Shown one piece after another: positions 36,549-48,920 of a stretch of DNA of 64,000 nt. The translations under genes and the position numbers were made by a program. Source of the stretch: Lucifuga dentata (lineage: Eukaryota > Chordata > Actinopteri > Ophidiiformes > Bythitidae). The notes below the pieces were generated by a model. That model was not told the DNA's origin and searched no databases. It saw nothing but the letters and a program-made list of their open reading frames with translations. The stretch covers positions 1-64,000 of the forward strand of contig VXCM01001389.1 in NCBI GenBank assembly GCA_014773175.1, written 5' to 3'. Each line of letters starts with the position of its first letter. The stretch's first letter is position 1.

Positions 36549-36591
<43 letters not shown>
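36549..36591. repeat. (CA)n microsatellite
   Basis: Uninterrupted CA run in intergenic DNA. Confidence 0.95.
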
Positions 36592-36593
<2 letters not shown>

Positions 36594-36945
36594 GCAGCAG
36601 TAGACTCATAAAAAGAAACAGCATGATGAGAAATGGTTTGGCTTCATGGGGTGAATGAACAGTAATAGCCTGAGGCCAAAGAAATGACGGGAGAACCTTT
36701 CCCTCTGTGTGACAAAGGTGTGCTAACATTCCGTTTGTGGAGCACCGGGGACGTGTCAGGGGCAAAGTCCCCATGTCTCCAGCTCTAATTGGAGCATATC
36801 CCTCTGCCCTGTTCCCATCACACTATGGTGGTGGCATGATGCTGTGCTAATAGATAGACCCCCTATGGAGTGCTTGTCCTTGATGTGCTGGGTTGACGGT
36901 GGACCACACGGATGGTAGACTACAGATTAGAGGCAAATCAGAAGA

Positions 36946-37078
36946 TTTGCTTATCCTTTCCATGCGGCAGGACATTCAAGGAGAGAGACCGAGCCATGAC
37001 TGTGATGGAGTNTTTGCTTATCCTTTCCATGCGGCAGGACATTCAAGGAGAGAGACCGAGCCATGACTGTGATGGAGT
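36946..37078. repeat. 66-nt perfect direct repeat around a single N (assembly duplication)
   Basis: Bases 36946-37011 equal 37013-37078, separated only by N37012. Same pattern as the two duplications in FLNC. Confidence 0.9.
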
Positions 37079-37172
37079 GGGTTAGACTGGTGCGACAGAT
37101 GTGTGTTAATATGACTGATGCGTTCTGGGTGAGAATTCTGCGCTGGGTCATGACACCTGGAGAATGAAGGTA

Positions 37173-37197
37173 AGTATGCCAAGTGCCTTGGCATACT
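37173..37197. repeat. 11-bp perfect inverted repeat with a 3-nt loop
   Basis: agtatgccaag, tgc, cttggcatact. Short hairpin in intergenic DNA with no T-run or gene next to it. Confidence 0.7.
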
Positions 37198-39178
37198 GAT
37201 GGTGTTAGTTTCTGTTATTATCCAAATGACCAAAAGTTGTGCCAAAGGTAACTGTTTATGTTAAGACAATCAGTGAAAATTTCGGAGAAGATAATGATGT
37301 CGTAATTACCTGTGCTAAATTGGAACTGTGGTTGCTCAATGAGCTATAAACAAGGTTACTCTGGTCCCCTTGGGGTAATTGTTTCAAAAGTCTGCAACAG
37401 TCTGGCCCAGTGATGGCAAAATTGGAAGGGGTGGTATCCTGTAATTTCTCAGACCACTGAAGCATGTCGTATGCGTGGGCTGAAACTCTGGCTTATTTGA
37501 AATGGAAGCATAACTTTTTGTTCCTTCTCACTGTAAGAGTCAAAGTCACAATCAGCTTCTAACCTAGTGATGATAGTAGCCTGAGTGTCATTGTGCACCA
37601 GCTGCACTCCTTTTTTACATTCCAGTGAGTATGCCAATATGAATAATTTTTTCCTGTCATTGCCATAGTGCTTCTATGAAAATTCTGTTCTATTAGGATA
37701 TGTCCACAGATTAAATTTATGTACCACAGGGTAGAAATAGCTCAGCTGAACAGGAATACATCCTATTTGATGCTCCTTGCAGATGGGCCGTCTGCTAATA
37801 TTAGCTTAATTGAATTCAGAGCACACACAGAAATTTACTAATTCATCCCAGCATCAAGCCAAGCTAAATAATACTAAGGCCCTCGAGCTTTTAAAGGGTG
37901 GCTTGTTTCCAGATATTACAGCCTTTCACAGCAAAAACAAGAGCTTGACTTAATTGTTGAATCACAATCAGGAGGAGAACATAGCTTGGTGACATGTAAC
38001 CATCATGCAGACTTGACCATTGTAAAGCTACAGACAGAAGGGTTATCCTTCTAATCTTCCTCCTATGAACCTTTGCCAGCATCACACCATGAAATCAAAA
38101 TCAAAGCCAAGGCCTTACTACTGTGATCTCCCTTTGAATTCAAACTGTCTCTGCCTTTTGTCCTTTGTATTAACATCTTGTATCTAACTGGCAGCTCTCA
38201 CTCTGACACATGCATCTCTGGGTGAGCCATAGCTAGTTTTATCAAAGTTTGATTATAAGAGTCTTTTTGAATGCACCAAGTTGACACTAAGAATGAAAGA
38301 TGAGAGGAATCACAATATATGTGCTGCAGCAAATTGATGTTGAAAATGTCAGTTTGAAAACTGTATGAGAAAAATGTATTATAATGCATCATTATGGCTT
38401 GAAAAAGTCTCAAGGTGTACATAGATTAAAGCGCCCACAGATGGACACATACAAGTGCATGCACGCACGCACGCACACGGACACCACACACACATACACA
38501 CACAGATATTGTTTCATCAGGATTGCTACAAAATGCATGCGTTGCAGACACTCTGTCTTCTTGACATGTTCTCAACTATGATTAATAATGTGCTGTGTAC
38601 ATTATTTAAAATCTTTAAACTAGATGCCTCTTTATTAACATGTATATTACATTACCATATAGGTACAAGCCACATTAGAGCCATGTAGGCTCATCAAGGT
38701 CCCTGTGAATTTAATTAGACATGTTGTCTTTATTGTGCGGTGTGTGTGGAGGGTGTGCTGCAGGCTGTTCATGTGGCCTTCATGTCAGGCATATTACATG
38801 CATGGCGGGACATCCCACAAAGCCATGACATTGATCTATCATTAAGCATGTAGGGATGAAGGTGGAAGAGATGGAAGAACTGATTTAGGAAGAAATTATT
38901 ACAGAATATTAATCCATGATCATTTCATGACAATATGATTTCCTCCATATTCAGGACGTTATATTTGCTGTTGTACCACCCTCTCCAAATGTATGCACAG
39001 GGTGACATTTACACTGAAAACATGAGAAGATGCTGTGACCACAGTAAACATTTAGTATGTCAGTGTCAATGCATTTAAGATGCTGTTGTCATACTTTGTC
39101 ACGCGTACGCAAACTATTCCTGTTTGAACTGCAGAAGCAAAGCAACGGACAGGCAAAGCAGGTATTGCCTGGGGTTTA

Positions 39179-39195
39179 TTATATATCTATATATA

Positions 39196-39268
<73 letters not shown>
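39179..39268. repeat. Compound (AT)n(AG)n microsatellite
   Basis: Interrupted AT run with atct units followed directly by a pure AG run of about 21 units. Open frames across it are artefacts. Confidence 0.9.
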
Positions 39269-39270
<2 letters not shown>

Positions 39271-39442
39271 GTCTGGCAGCACAAGAATTTGAATCACATA
39301 ACAAGATGAACTGTTTGTCAGATGGTTTAGAGTAACATTTCTCTGTGTAACTTTAGCTAACATTGCTAACTGAGGTAGCTAGGCTAGGCTAGCCATCTGA
39401 CTAAGCTTAGTATGAACGTCACAGAGGTCTCATTTTACAAGG

Positions 39443-39478
39443 TTTTTTTTTTTTTTTTTTTTTNTTTTTTTTTTTTTT
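39443..39478. repeat. Poly-T run with an N at 39464
   Basis: Homopolymer with an assembly join. The flanks share the words cattttacaag(g/a)tttttt, so a small local duplication at the join is possible. Confidence 0.85.
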
Positions 39479-42222
39479 AAATTTGCTTCATTTTACAAGA
39501 TTTTTTGAATTTGCTAATTGCTGGACATTTGTTCAGTAAACTACAAGGACAGTGGTTGTTTGAGCTGGTATTGTCTAAATCTATGTGCCAATACATCCTC
39601 CTTAATGTTATTTGTTATTTACTTTCTTTTGTGAGTTTAGGTCATCGTCAAGGTATTAGTAGTACATAACACATCTTTTATTTTCTCTCTCTCTCTCTGT
39701 TTGTATGTTTTTTTTCCTAAGGAGTTCCACTGACAACAGCTCAGTGTCCATCCACAAAAACCATCACCTGCACCAGATGATGAAGACTATACACCACTTA
39801 ACCATTCAACCAACATAACAGAAAACCCTCCATCACACTAACTTCAGGTATGTCATCTGTGAAAATGATCTGGCCCCAGGCATTTTTTGCCTGGGGACCC
39901 CACAGACATTAGATTCACCTGTGCTGAACTGTCATGGTAGCCTGCTATATCAGGCATAATGACGTGGATGATGTGAAGTGAATCAACCTGTTGTAATTCA
40001 TCTATAACACTAGATGCCTCATTTTGTGCACAGACTGCCCCTCCCAATTTAACCAATGTTATGGGAGCCGTTTTTCTTGTTCTTGATGGGGGGGGGGCTA
40101 GGACGAGCTTATAATTGCACCGGTATTCCCACTGTGTCCTGTTAGGCTAAATGCTTCCAATCCATCTGAAAACAGATGAATTAATCTGGTTCATTTCAAT
40201 AGGATAATAAACCCTGTATAATATGTGTTATATGGAAGTGAGTGGCAGTTTGTATCTTGGCCTCTAGGTGTGTGTTAGGAAGAGAGAGGAGGGGGAACAC
40301 ATGTGCTTGTGTCGTAATGTGTATGCCTGTGTGCATGTGGTGTCTGTTTATGTGTTTATGGCTTTGTAACTTCAAATTCTGATTTGGTCCCAGCTGTGTC
40401 TCATTAACTGCTGTCACTTTAATCCTCTTAGTGAAATCCCATAAATTCAACCATCAACAAAACCACAAGCAAAAGGGCAATGTTTACCCAGCTTCAGCCA
40501 TTTAAAAATCGAAAGGCAAAATGAGTTTAGGCACATGTGAAATAATGTTACTTAAAACAATTGGGATGCCTCTTCTTTATATTTTTGTTTTTAACACCCT
40601 CAACTAATCTGGTATAGTCTTCAGGAATCCATGGGCTAAAAGGATTTCTTGTTTGTACCTTGTTCATCTTTGGATTCAGAGCTCCGTTACATACTCAGGA
40701 TCCCTGCAGTCAAATTGTAGTTTGCTGTGATATCATCTGAAAACGTGTCTGATTCAGTCTCTACCTCCCCCCTGGCCCTATCATCCTCCCCCTTCTGTGA
40801 TGAAAGCTATTTTCTTCTCTTTCCCCACACCGACAGCTGGTGCGTGCTCCTCACCAGCAACACTTCAGCTCAGACCAGCACTATGTATAGATCACCGTCA
40901 CTGAAAAGGCCTATTTTGGTGCCTCGTGCTGCTCTGAATATATGCCTAACATTCAGTCTTGCTTTATTTCAAATGCAATTGCCTCTTTCTCTGCAAATCA
41001 GTCTGATAATGCTGCAATGCGCAAACTCTTCAGGGTATATAAAATCCAACGTCGAAGCTCGACATGATTGTTTAAATGTCAAACTCTCTCCTGAGATGCA
41101 TTATGACATACACAGAGCTTGTGGTTGGTTTTAATTGTGACATTTATGAGATGTGGGAGACCAACATTTGTGCTGCCTTCCCTCTATGGCGAAACTACCT
41201 GGAGGGTTCTCTTTTCCATAAGACTGAATCATCCATTAATTGTGGGAACAACTGGTGAATCGATCTGTCAGGTAGTATATTCCTGAGCTGCAAATTAGTT
41301 TCCTTGAAAGCTGTTAGACTGGCTATGAGAAGGTTGTATTCTGCCCAGTAGATGGTAATACCACAGTGTGTTGCCACAGTATGAATCTCATATCAACACA
41401 TTGTGATTACAGTCTATTCCTCAGAGTATGGCTGCCCACAGTGATTGCCTCCACCAGGAGAGTTAGGACAAGCCTCACTGCTTTATTCTCCCGTATGTCA
41501 TCCTGGACTGAAAAACAAGATTAAATTGGTTCTGCTCAACTATTTGCTGTCAGCTAAAAGTAGATGGTTCAGCCTCAAAGATAAAAGTATCCTACGAATC
41601 CACAACCAACCGCTCATCCAAACAGACAATAGAGACACGCACGATGATGCGCACAAGCACACACAATGTCACATTCATGCACAAATAAAAATGATTCAAA
41701 GAAAGATTCAGAGATGCACAAAACACATGCACGCACACACATACAAATGCAGGCACAACCTGATACACAAATACAGCACACAGTAAACAGATGCACAGTA
41801 AACACATGGACCACACTGTCAGGCATTAGCGGCGTGTCACAAGTCTGTCATTTCTTGTTTAGAAGATGTGAGAAGGCTTGGACCAAATTTGTGACCTTTG
41901 TTATGACCGTGAGTCGTGTTTCTCCCTCTTTGGAGAAGATGATTAATTTCTGTTATTTACATTACTGCCCTGAAGGCTCCTCAATAGGCCTCACGCATTT
42001 ATCATTTCCGCTGCACCATTTTTCAAATGGAAATGAAGTAGAATGTAGAACCTCCTGGGTCTGCCTCACTAAGACCCTTTAAACAGAGAAAGCACATGAA
42101 AAAAACTGTATTTTCCCATAATAACGCAGCCGTCTCAACATGGCGCTGCAATAGTCACAGTGCAAAGTCTTTTGGCTCTTGTAAACAACAGCATAATCTG
42201 CAGTTCTGTGAGGTGCTGCACA

Positions 42223-42258
42223 CTCACACTGCTCACACTGCTCACACTTCTCACACTG
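42223..42258. repeat. 9-bp tandem repeat (ctcacactg x4)
   Basis: Four consecutive 9-nt units, the third ending in t instead of g. Confidence 0.85.
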
Positions 42259-44053
42259 CTCTTGCTTAATTAGAGCTCTGATTGGATGGGCACAGTCCAT
42301 AAACCAGCCATAACACTGCTTCAATCCAGCTGCGGATCTCAACTCCTTTTTTAACACTGGTTTATAGCCTGCAAGAACCATCCCCAGATGTGTGTTTCAA
42401 CACACACACACACACACTCACACAAGTACATTCATACACACTTACGCACACATCTCAGCGAAACACCTCGTGAATTTATGTTTACCCTGTTCTCACTTCC
42501 TCTTCTCTCCTTCAGCAGTTCAGGGCTTATTTCTTGCACCTCCTGGAAGTGTGAAGATGGAGTAAAAGAGAAAGTGATAGAAAGAAAGACAGAGTTAAAG
42601 GAAGAGTGACTTCAGAGACTTGAAGGTGTCCTGAGAGTGCTTTTCTTCATGGAAACCTCCACGACCAATCTTGTGAGTGTCATTGCACTCTGCATCCCAA
42701 ATAAGAGCCCTTATAAGTACAGACACTTCCCAAGGCGTGACTATCTGCATCCCCCTCTCAGACAGGTTTGGATAAAAAGAAATAATCGTCTGCATGAGGC
42801 TTGCTTCATCATCACCACCATTAACTTTCACCAGCACAATTACACTTTTTATGGTGTTGGAAGACAAATAGAAGTGCAAAGTCACTTTTTCCCCCCCTCA
42901 TTTGGCTTTTGGTGTTGCATCCAATAGGAAAACAGCACCCAGTAATGAGCCATAAATGAGTTATGATCATTTTTGCTAATTGAAGTGCACACACAGCACC
43001 TCATTTTATGTTAAACAAACACTTTATTTTCCCAATGAGAAGGGCTGGCATTTGTTCCCTGGGGTTGTATTACTACAGCTGGCCTGTAGCTATGATAATA
43101 ACTTAACATCTCTGGAATGGGCTTGGCTCTCTAAGCAAGCTGACCTGTTAGGCCTGGGACTGCTTGATGGCAGTAATTACACATGTGAGCCATTTAAATG
43201 AGCATGATTAGCCAGTAACAAGTTGAAAGACTGAAAGGAGGTGATTAGACAACAGCATGCTGATTCATCCAGTGGGAAAATAGAACCATTGCAGGTGAAT
43301 ATTTGTTTTGCTTTATGCAGTAATAGATGCCCTTGCAATGTTTATACTTGCAGTGTAATGAAAATTTAAAATTGTAATAAAATATGGTTTACTTCCCTAA
43401 TTTAAACAGAAAGCACACTAAGGCACAGCAAAAGAGAGGTGCAGTTATATCTGCAGTTTCTCCTCATAATGAAATCTATTAAATATCTGCAATTCGTTTT
43501 GGGTTGCTCACCTTGTGTTTATTTCAGGCTTGTGTTTAATTTAACCGTATGCTGTGTTGTCAGTATAACCTCTCAGTTATGCTCAAAGTCCAGTATTGCC
43601 CTCTGCCATTGCTCCCTTTGCAGATAAAGAATCACAAACGCTTAGCTTATCAAAATATTGCTCTTCCATGTGGCAGGTTTATTTATAGAGTGAAAGATTT
43701 ATAATTATTTTAGCATTAAAAGACACTGAGGATTGTGTCATTCAACGCTTTTGTGTGCTATTTGCCACCATAATGACAAGCAGCTCGAGGCACTTTACTG
43801 TGTATGTGAGAAAGAGTCCAATTCTGCCAATACTGTTAGTGTTTTAGTGTGGTTTCAATATAGCCTTCTGTCCAAACTTTCCCATACATTTATTTATGAG
43901 GGTAAACACAATTTTTACACCCACCACAGGTGCTGCAGAGCAAGGTAAACGTTGAAATATTCATGAAACGTCCTTACTTTTAATTTTAATGAAAGTAAAA
44001 TATATTGACTCTCCAGCAGTAAAATTCAAGAAAAAGTAGATTGAACATCAGCC

Positions 44054-44079
44054 AAAAAAAAAAAAAAAAAAAAAAAAAA
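44054..44079. repeat. Poly-A run
   Basis: Long A homopolymer in intergenic DNA; no retroposon body was recognised upstream. Confidence 0.85.
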
Positions 44080-44262
44080 GCCCAAAATGTGAAATACCAT
44101 GACATTAAAATGTGTTAGGTGACTGATCTGCAAACTACACTGAGCAGTTTTCATACAGGCAAATGTACTTGATCATAGTTGACATAACATCAAGTTAGCT
44201 TCAGTAATTATTGGCCTTAGAACAGTTCAGTAACAAAGTATGCCGTCTCTACAGAATACACT

Positions 44263-44330
44263 GTATACTGTATACTATACAGTATACGCTTGCGCAATAT
44301 GCATATCCATGCATATCCATGCATATCCAT
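44263..44330. repeat. 25-nt TA-rich palindrome followed by a 10-bp x3 tandem repeat
   Basis: 44263-44274 (gtatactgtata) pairs perfectly with 44276-44287 around one central base. 13 bp downstream, gcatatccat is repeated exactly three times (44301-44330). The junctions create ATGCATAT words that resemble POU/octamer half sites. Confidence 0.8.
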
Positions 44331-46192
44331 GCCAAACACTCATTCCATAATGGTCCTTCACTCAACTTGAAAAACTTCCAACAGCAGGCCAGTTCCAGCC
44401 GCTATTCCCATTAATAACACATTAACGATGTATGTCTGCTTTGAAATTAAAATATTTTTGCAGGGGCTCAATTTGAAATCCATCACGGGTATGGGGGGGG
44501 CTCATTACTAGTATGTAGCTGAGGAATTATCGGAACAAGGCCCTTCGCCGCCTGTCTGTCATTACAACGCTGTCAGATGTGCTTTGGCTACAGGGCTGTT
44601 AAAGAGAGCAGGGGGACTTATCTGCTCAGCTGTAAAATGATTTTCTGTCTCTTGAAGAGATATGTGGAGTGTGTGCGGGGGGTATCAGTGATCTGAGAGT
44701 AATTAAGATATGGGCTCACATCACACAAGAAAGGCTTTGCACGTGGGAGAGGAGCAGATAAAATTGAATGTAAAATAGTTGAGTTTAAAGGGGGACTTTG
44801 ATTAATTACAAAACTCTCAAAGGATGGTCCACCCCCTCTTAAACTGAACTGCCATCCAATAGCAGCTGCTCTGCGGCTGATGACCTCAACACCTCCCCTT
44901 TATCTTTAATAGGCAGGTTATCTCGTTATTCATCGCAGCTCACCCGTTCATTTGCTATATTGTGCTTTCGGCAACACTGAAATACATCATTATCTTTGTA
45001 TCAAGTGATTCCATGTAAAGATTTTCTTTAAAGGGTAAGACAAATGCATGCTCAGTGGAATTTCAATTGAGTATATGACACATAGCCTTTTGAAAATGGT
45101 CTTTTCACTTTTACCATGTACCCTTTCACAGCTAAAGATGCTAATAGAAAGGGTTCCTCCTTTATAAATGACTACAAAAACAGTTTTTGACATCATTCTA
45201 GTATCTCTAAAAATGTTAATGGTAATAAAATTAGGCCCCTATGTGTTCTTGTGTGTGCTTGCTTTAGTTCAAGAGTTTCCTTGGGCTTGATTCCACAGAG
45301 AAAAACAAATAATATTTAATTTATACTATGGTAATTATACAACACAGACAATGGGAAATAAATGTGGAAATAATGGAATATAATGAGAAACAGCAAACAC
45401 CAGGCTTTCTGTCACATATGTTGGGATGTATAGGTTGGGATTTAGATCACAATGTAAATTTGGTATCATCCTTTCTGTGTACATATAATTTCTTCTGCCT
45501 CTCTACATTGTATTTATTGTAGTAAAGCAGAAATAATCTGACAAAAGCAACTCAAATAGCTTTAAATTTAAATTGCTGATGCTTATCACAGTTTACTGAT
45601 ATGCTGTGTTTAGAGAGAGTTATCATGTCTTTATCCTGCCTCTGAGCCGAGATACTTATGATTGATAAAACTTTTAAAGGATGAAAATTGATTTGCCTCT
45701 TTCCAGCAGGGTTAATAGTCCACACTTAACATACAACCCATAAACTGTCCATTTTGCTTTTCAACACGTCTTCCTACCTCGCAAGATATTTGGATCAATG
45801 ACAAATCTCAGTTATTGAATCCTATCACAGATGACTGACAGTTCTTTTATAAAGGACTAACTCAGAGATGGAAGAAAAAAGGGGACATGAGATTGAGAGA
45901 AGAGAAACAAATATTGCAGCTCAGATAAAGGGAAGGCTGAAGAGCTGTGTGCTGTACCTCATGATGATATTTCACCCTGAACAAACAGGCTCAGCATCAC
46001 AGAGAGAGGAAGGCATCGATCTACCCGCCTCCAATCATAATACATCCACTTTTCCCCAAGTTTACTTTCTGGCATTCTATCAGGACTTTATAAATTATTT
46101 TGGGTGACAAATCGATTTGTTGTTTTGCCCCTCTCTCTCCACTCTCTCTGCTCATTGAAGGGAAGGCTGATTATTAGAAGTGTGTACACACT

Positions 46193-46197
<5 letters not shown>

Positions 46198-46239
<42 letters not shown>
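46198..46239. repeat. (GT)n microsatellite
   Basis: GT run of about 20 units in intergenic DNA. Open frames across it are chance. Confidence 0.95.
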
Positions 46240-46242
<3 letters not shown>

Positions 46243-47317
46243 AGTTTGCAGTTTTTGTGTGTTGTCTGCTTTGGAACCATCATCTGCCATCTGGCCTCAG
46301 AGTACAGGGGCCACATGGTGAGAAAGCAAATGTCACTGGTCAGGCCAGCCAATACCAAGTCTCGACAAATGACGTCAGGAGTGGCCCACACTATTTCCGC
46401 CCAAACAACCCTACCACCAACTCCGACCCCCTCATGACCCTCCCCTCACTGCTGGTTGCTTGTAATGATGGGGATGGTGATGTAGGAATTACAGCTTATC
46501 CAAGTGTAAGAGTCCCTCTGGAAAGAGTATCAGCTTAATGCCAAAATGTAGATAAAAGATATCTGAAATAACACTGGGGAATTAGAAAGAAGCATTGGGA
46601 GCATAGGGAAGATAATCGGCACAGATGGTTTAAAGTTTTGGGTATTTATCAACTGTCAAGATCATCTAAAAGGACATCAAAATGCAAATCAAGATAAGTA
46701 GATTGAATGAATATCTATATCTTAACCAACTATATTAAAGCCACTGACATTTTAAGCATCAATCAACTGAAATCGTAATGAAATTGAACAACATTTGATG
46801 AAATGGTACTGCTCACCTGCCAAACAAATATGATTTCAATGGTGAAGTAGATCAGATCATATTTCTCTGTCTTGGATGTAACCACGTGTGCTCTAACATA
46901 ACTGTCACACAAATTTATGTGTGCCAATAACAGGCAATGAACTCATCTGAATCTGCTGCTTAATGTCTCATCTGATTCAATGCTGAACATTGTGGTTAAT
47001 GTTTGTCTTTTCTCAGTTTGGAGCAGGAAACAAAAAGCTTTTAAAACTTGCCACAGCTGAACTTAAAGATTCATTTTAATCTGAGACTGAAGCTGTACAA
47101 ACAGTATGAATCTGTGAAAAGTGTTAGAATGTTCACATAGCATCTGCTCAGCACCTCAGCTATGGGAAAATGTTCAACAGAAGAGAAGGGGAAACAATAG
47201 TTTGTCCTTGGAAAAGAATTGCTATTTCACTGGGTTTGCCAATGAGGCATCATGCTGTCTTTGGTTTTTAATTACACTCTATGAGATAAGCTCACATTTG
47301 TATACAGATGTAGTATG

Positions 47318-47366
47318 TCTTCTGTCATTGTCGCTGTGCAAGAAGCACAGCGACAATGACAGAAGA
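47318..47366. repeat. Perfect 22-bp inverted repeat with a 5-nt loop
   Basis: 47318-47339 is the exact reverse complement of 47345-47366, with loop aagaa. The arm contains tgtcattgtcgctgtgc. The stem is unique in the window and not made of simple repeats. It is shorter than a normal pre-miRNA stem and has no mismatch or bulge. Confidence 0.85.
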
Positions 47367-48898
47367 AATATTACAAGCTTGAATGGTCAAAGGAAAGTGA
47401 GTAGCGAGTAGCGAGTACATTTTGGTTTTGTTTCTTGGCCCTTCTTTTACATTTTCCAGCTCATGTGTTCTTGTGAAATGCTAGTTAGGTGTCTCATGGC
47501 TGATCACGTAGATGTACTTGAGGACTCCTGAAAGCCCCACATACAGGCTACAGATGAGCTGAGTGCCTGTGTATGTGCTTTAGCTATAGGCACAAGCACT
47601 CATAATGCCTGACACCCTCCATTTCCTCACAATTCCCTCTGCACCTCTTCACCAGACAAGAGTTACATTCCCCATAGCCATGGGGAGACAGGTAAGGTGA
47701 AAAAACGTTTAAAACCAAATTACATTTACAAAACAAATTTAATTAAGCTGTGGGTGGCATACTTATCCCCAGCTCGTAGTTTTCCATGCAAAACACACAT
47801 TAGAACAAATAAAACCACTGGCTTTAACATGGTGTCTTTAGAACAAATGATAAACTTACTAAAATGAATATGCATCGTTGACAGGTGTACAGAAACTTAG
47901 GTGCATCACCAGTGTGTTAGCTTTGATCTGCAGCTACCAGGACGGTGCATGGTGGTAATCTGACAGCCAGCAGTTGTTAAATCACAGATTATCCCAGCAA
48001 CCCTGACAGGAATAAAAGTAGTCCTAGTCTCCTCAAGCACAAACGTCTTCCAAACATGGCAAGTCTCTTCCATGCAGTAAACAGCATGCACACATGAACA
48101 CTCATAAATAGCTTCATACATGAGTGCATGCTTGTGTACACATACACACAAACACAGAGAGCCAGACACATACACCCACTGCCCTATGCAATAAAGAACC
48201 AAGAAGACCTACACATCCGCAGGGGGTCAATAACTCATTAGAGCTGAGGAAAGGCAAAGGGAGCTGAGGAGATGACATGGTGGGAGATGGGATCTGTGGC
48301 TGTGAGCATTTCACCTGAGGATATCCAGCATGTGATTCTGCACAGAGGTCATGAGAACAATTCATGGCTTCATTAGCAGTCTATCATAAAGCATGCCAGG
48401 GTGTTTCCAGGCCTGAAATAGGGTACTACATGTAATTTTCCACTTGTATTCTCGAACTGTTTTTATACCTTTCTGCCAGATTTGTGTTGCTCATCTTGGG
48501 TTATCATTGGCTTTATTTATTATCCATTCCCTAAAACTTTCTGAAACGCTACGTTAAAAACAAATATGAAGTTGAACTCTGTCACACTACCAAACTAGTG
48601 CAGAGCACTGACATATTTGATTTTCTTTCAAAGGCACTGAAGCAAATATACACGAATAATGATCCATTGGGTCACTTTTCACTTCTTACTAATTTAAATA
48701 GATTCAAATATTTGAAGCTTCCATACTGATAACCTGAATCAAATAGGTTATCAATACAAATAGCGAATGCCTCTCCTGTTTCCACTGGCACGTCCTCAGT
48801 AAGGGGGACTCATCTGTTTAATAATCTCAATCACTTAGCAAGACTTGAAAATGCCAATTGTGGTCTGAACCTACAGTTAGTCTGCTTTGCATATTTGT

Positions 48899-48920
48899 TT
48901 GTGTGTGTGTGTGTGTGTGT
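48899..48920. repeat. Short (GT)n run
   Basis: About 11 GT units. Confidence 0.85.

Larger units (their letters stand above)
33866..37145. other. Intergenic region downstream of FLNC, first part
   Basis: No recognisable gene. It holds short GT and CA runs (34530-34548, 35540-35561), a GA-rich stretch (35100-35210), the (CA)n at 36549-36591 and an assembly duplication at 36946-37078. The human neighbour ATP6V1F was not found. Confidence 0.7.

Noticed and set aside
40727..41134. 135-codon + frame in the intergenic desert
   Set aside because: There is no family similarity and its composition looks like translated non-coding DNA. No splice or promoter context was found.
46104..46538. 144-codon open frame on the + strand
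   Set aside because: It runs through a GT microsatellite, has no resemblance to any family and lacks coding context.
47318..47366. MicroRNA gene
   Set aside because: A 22-bp perfect stem with a 5-nt loop is too short for normal Drosha and Dicer processing. It is kept as an unexplained hairpin instead.
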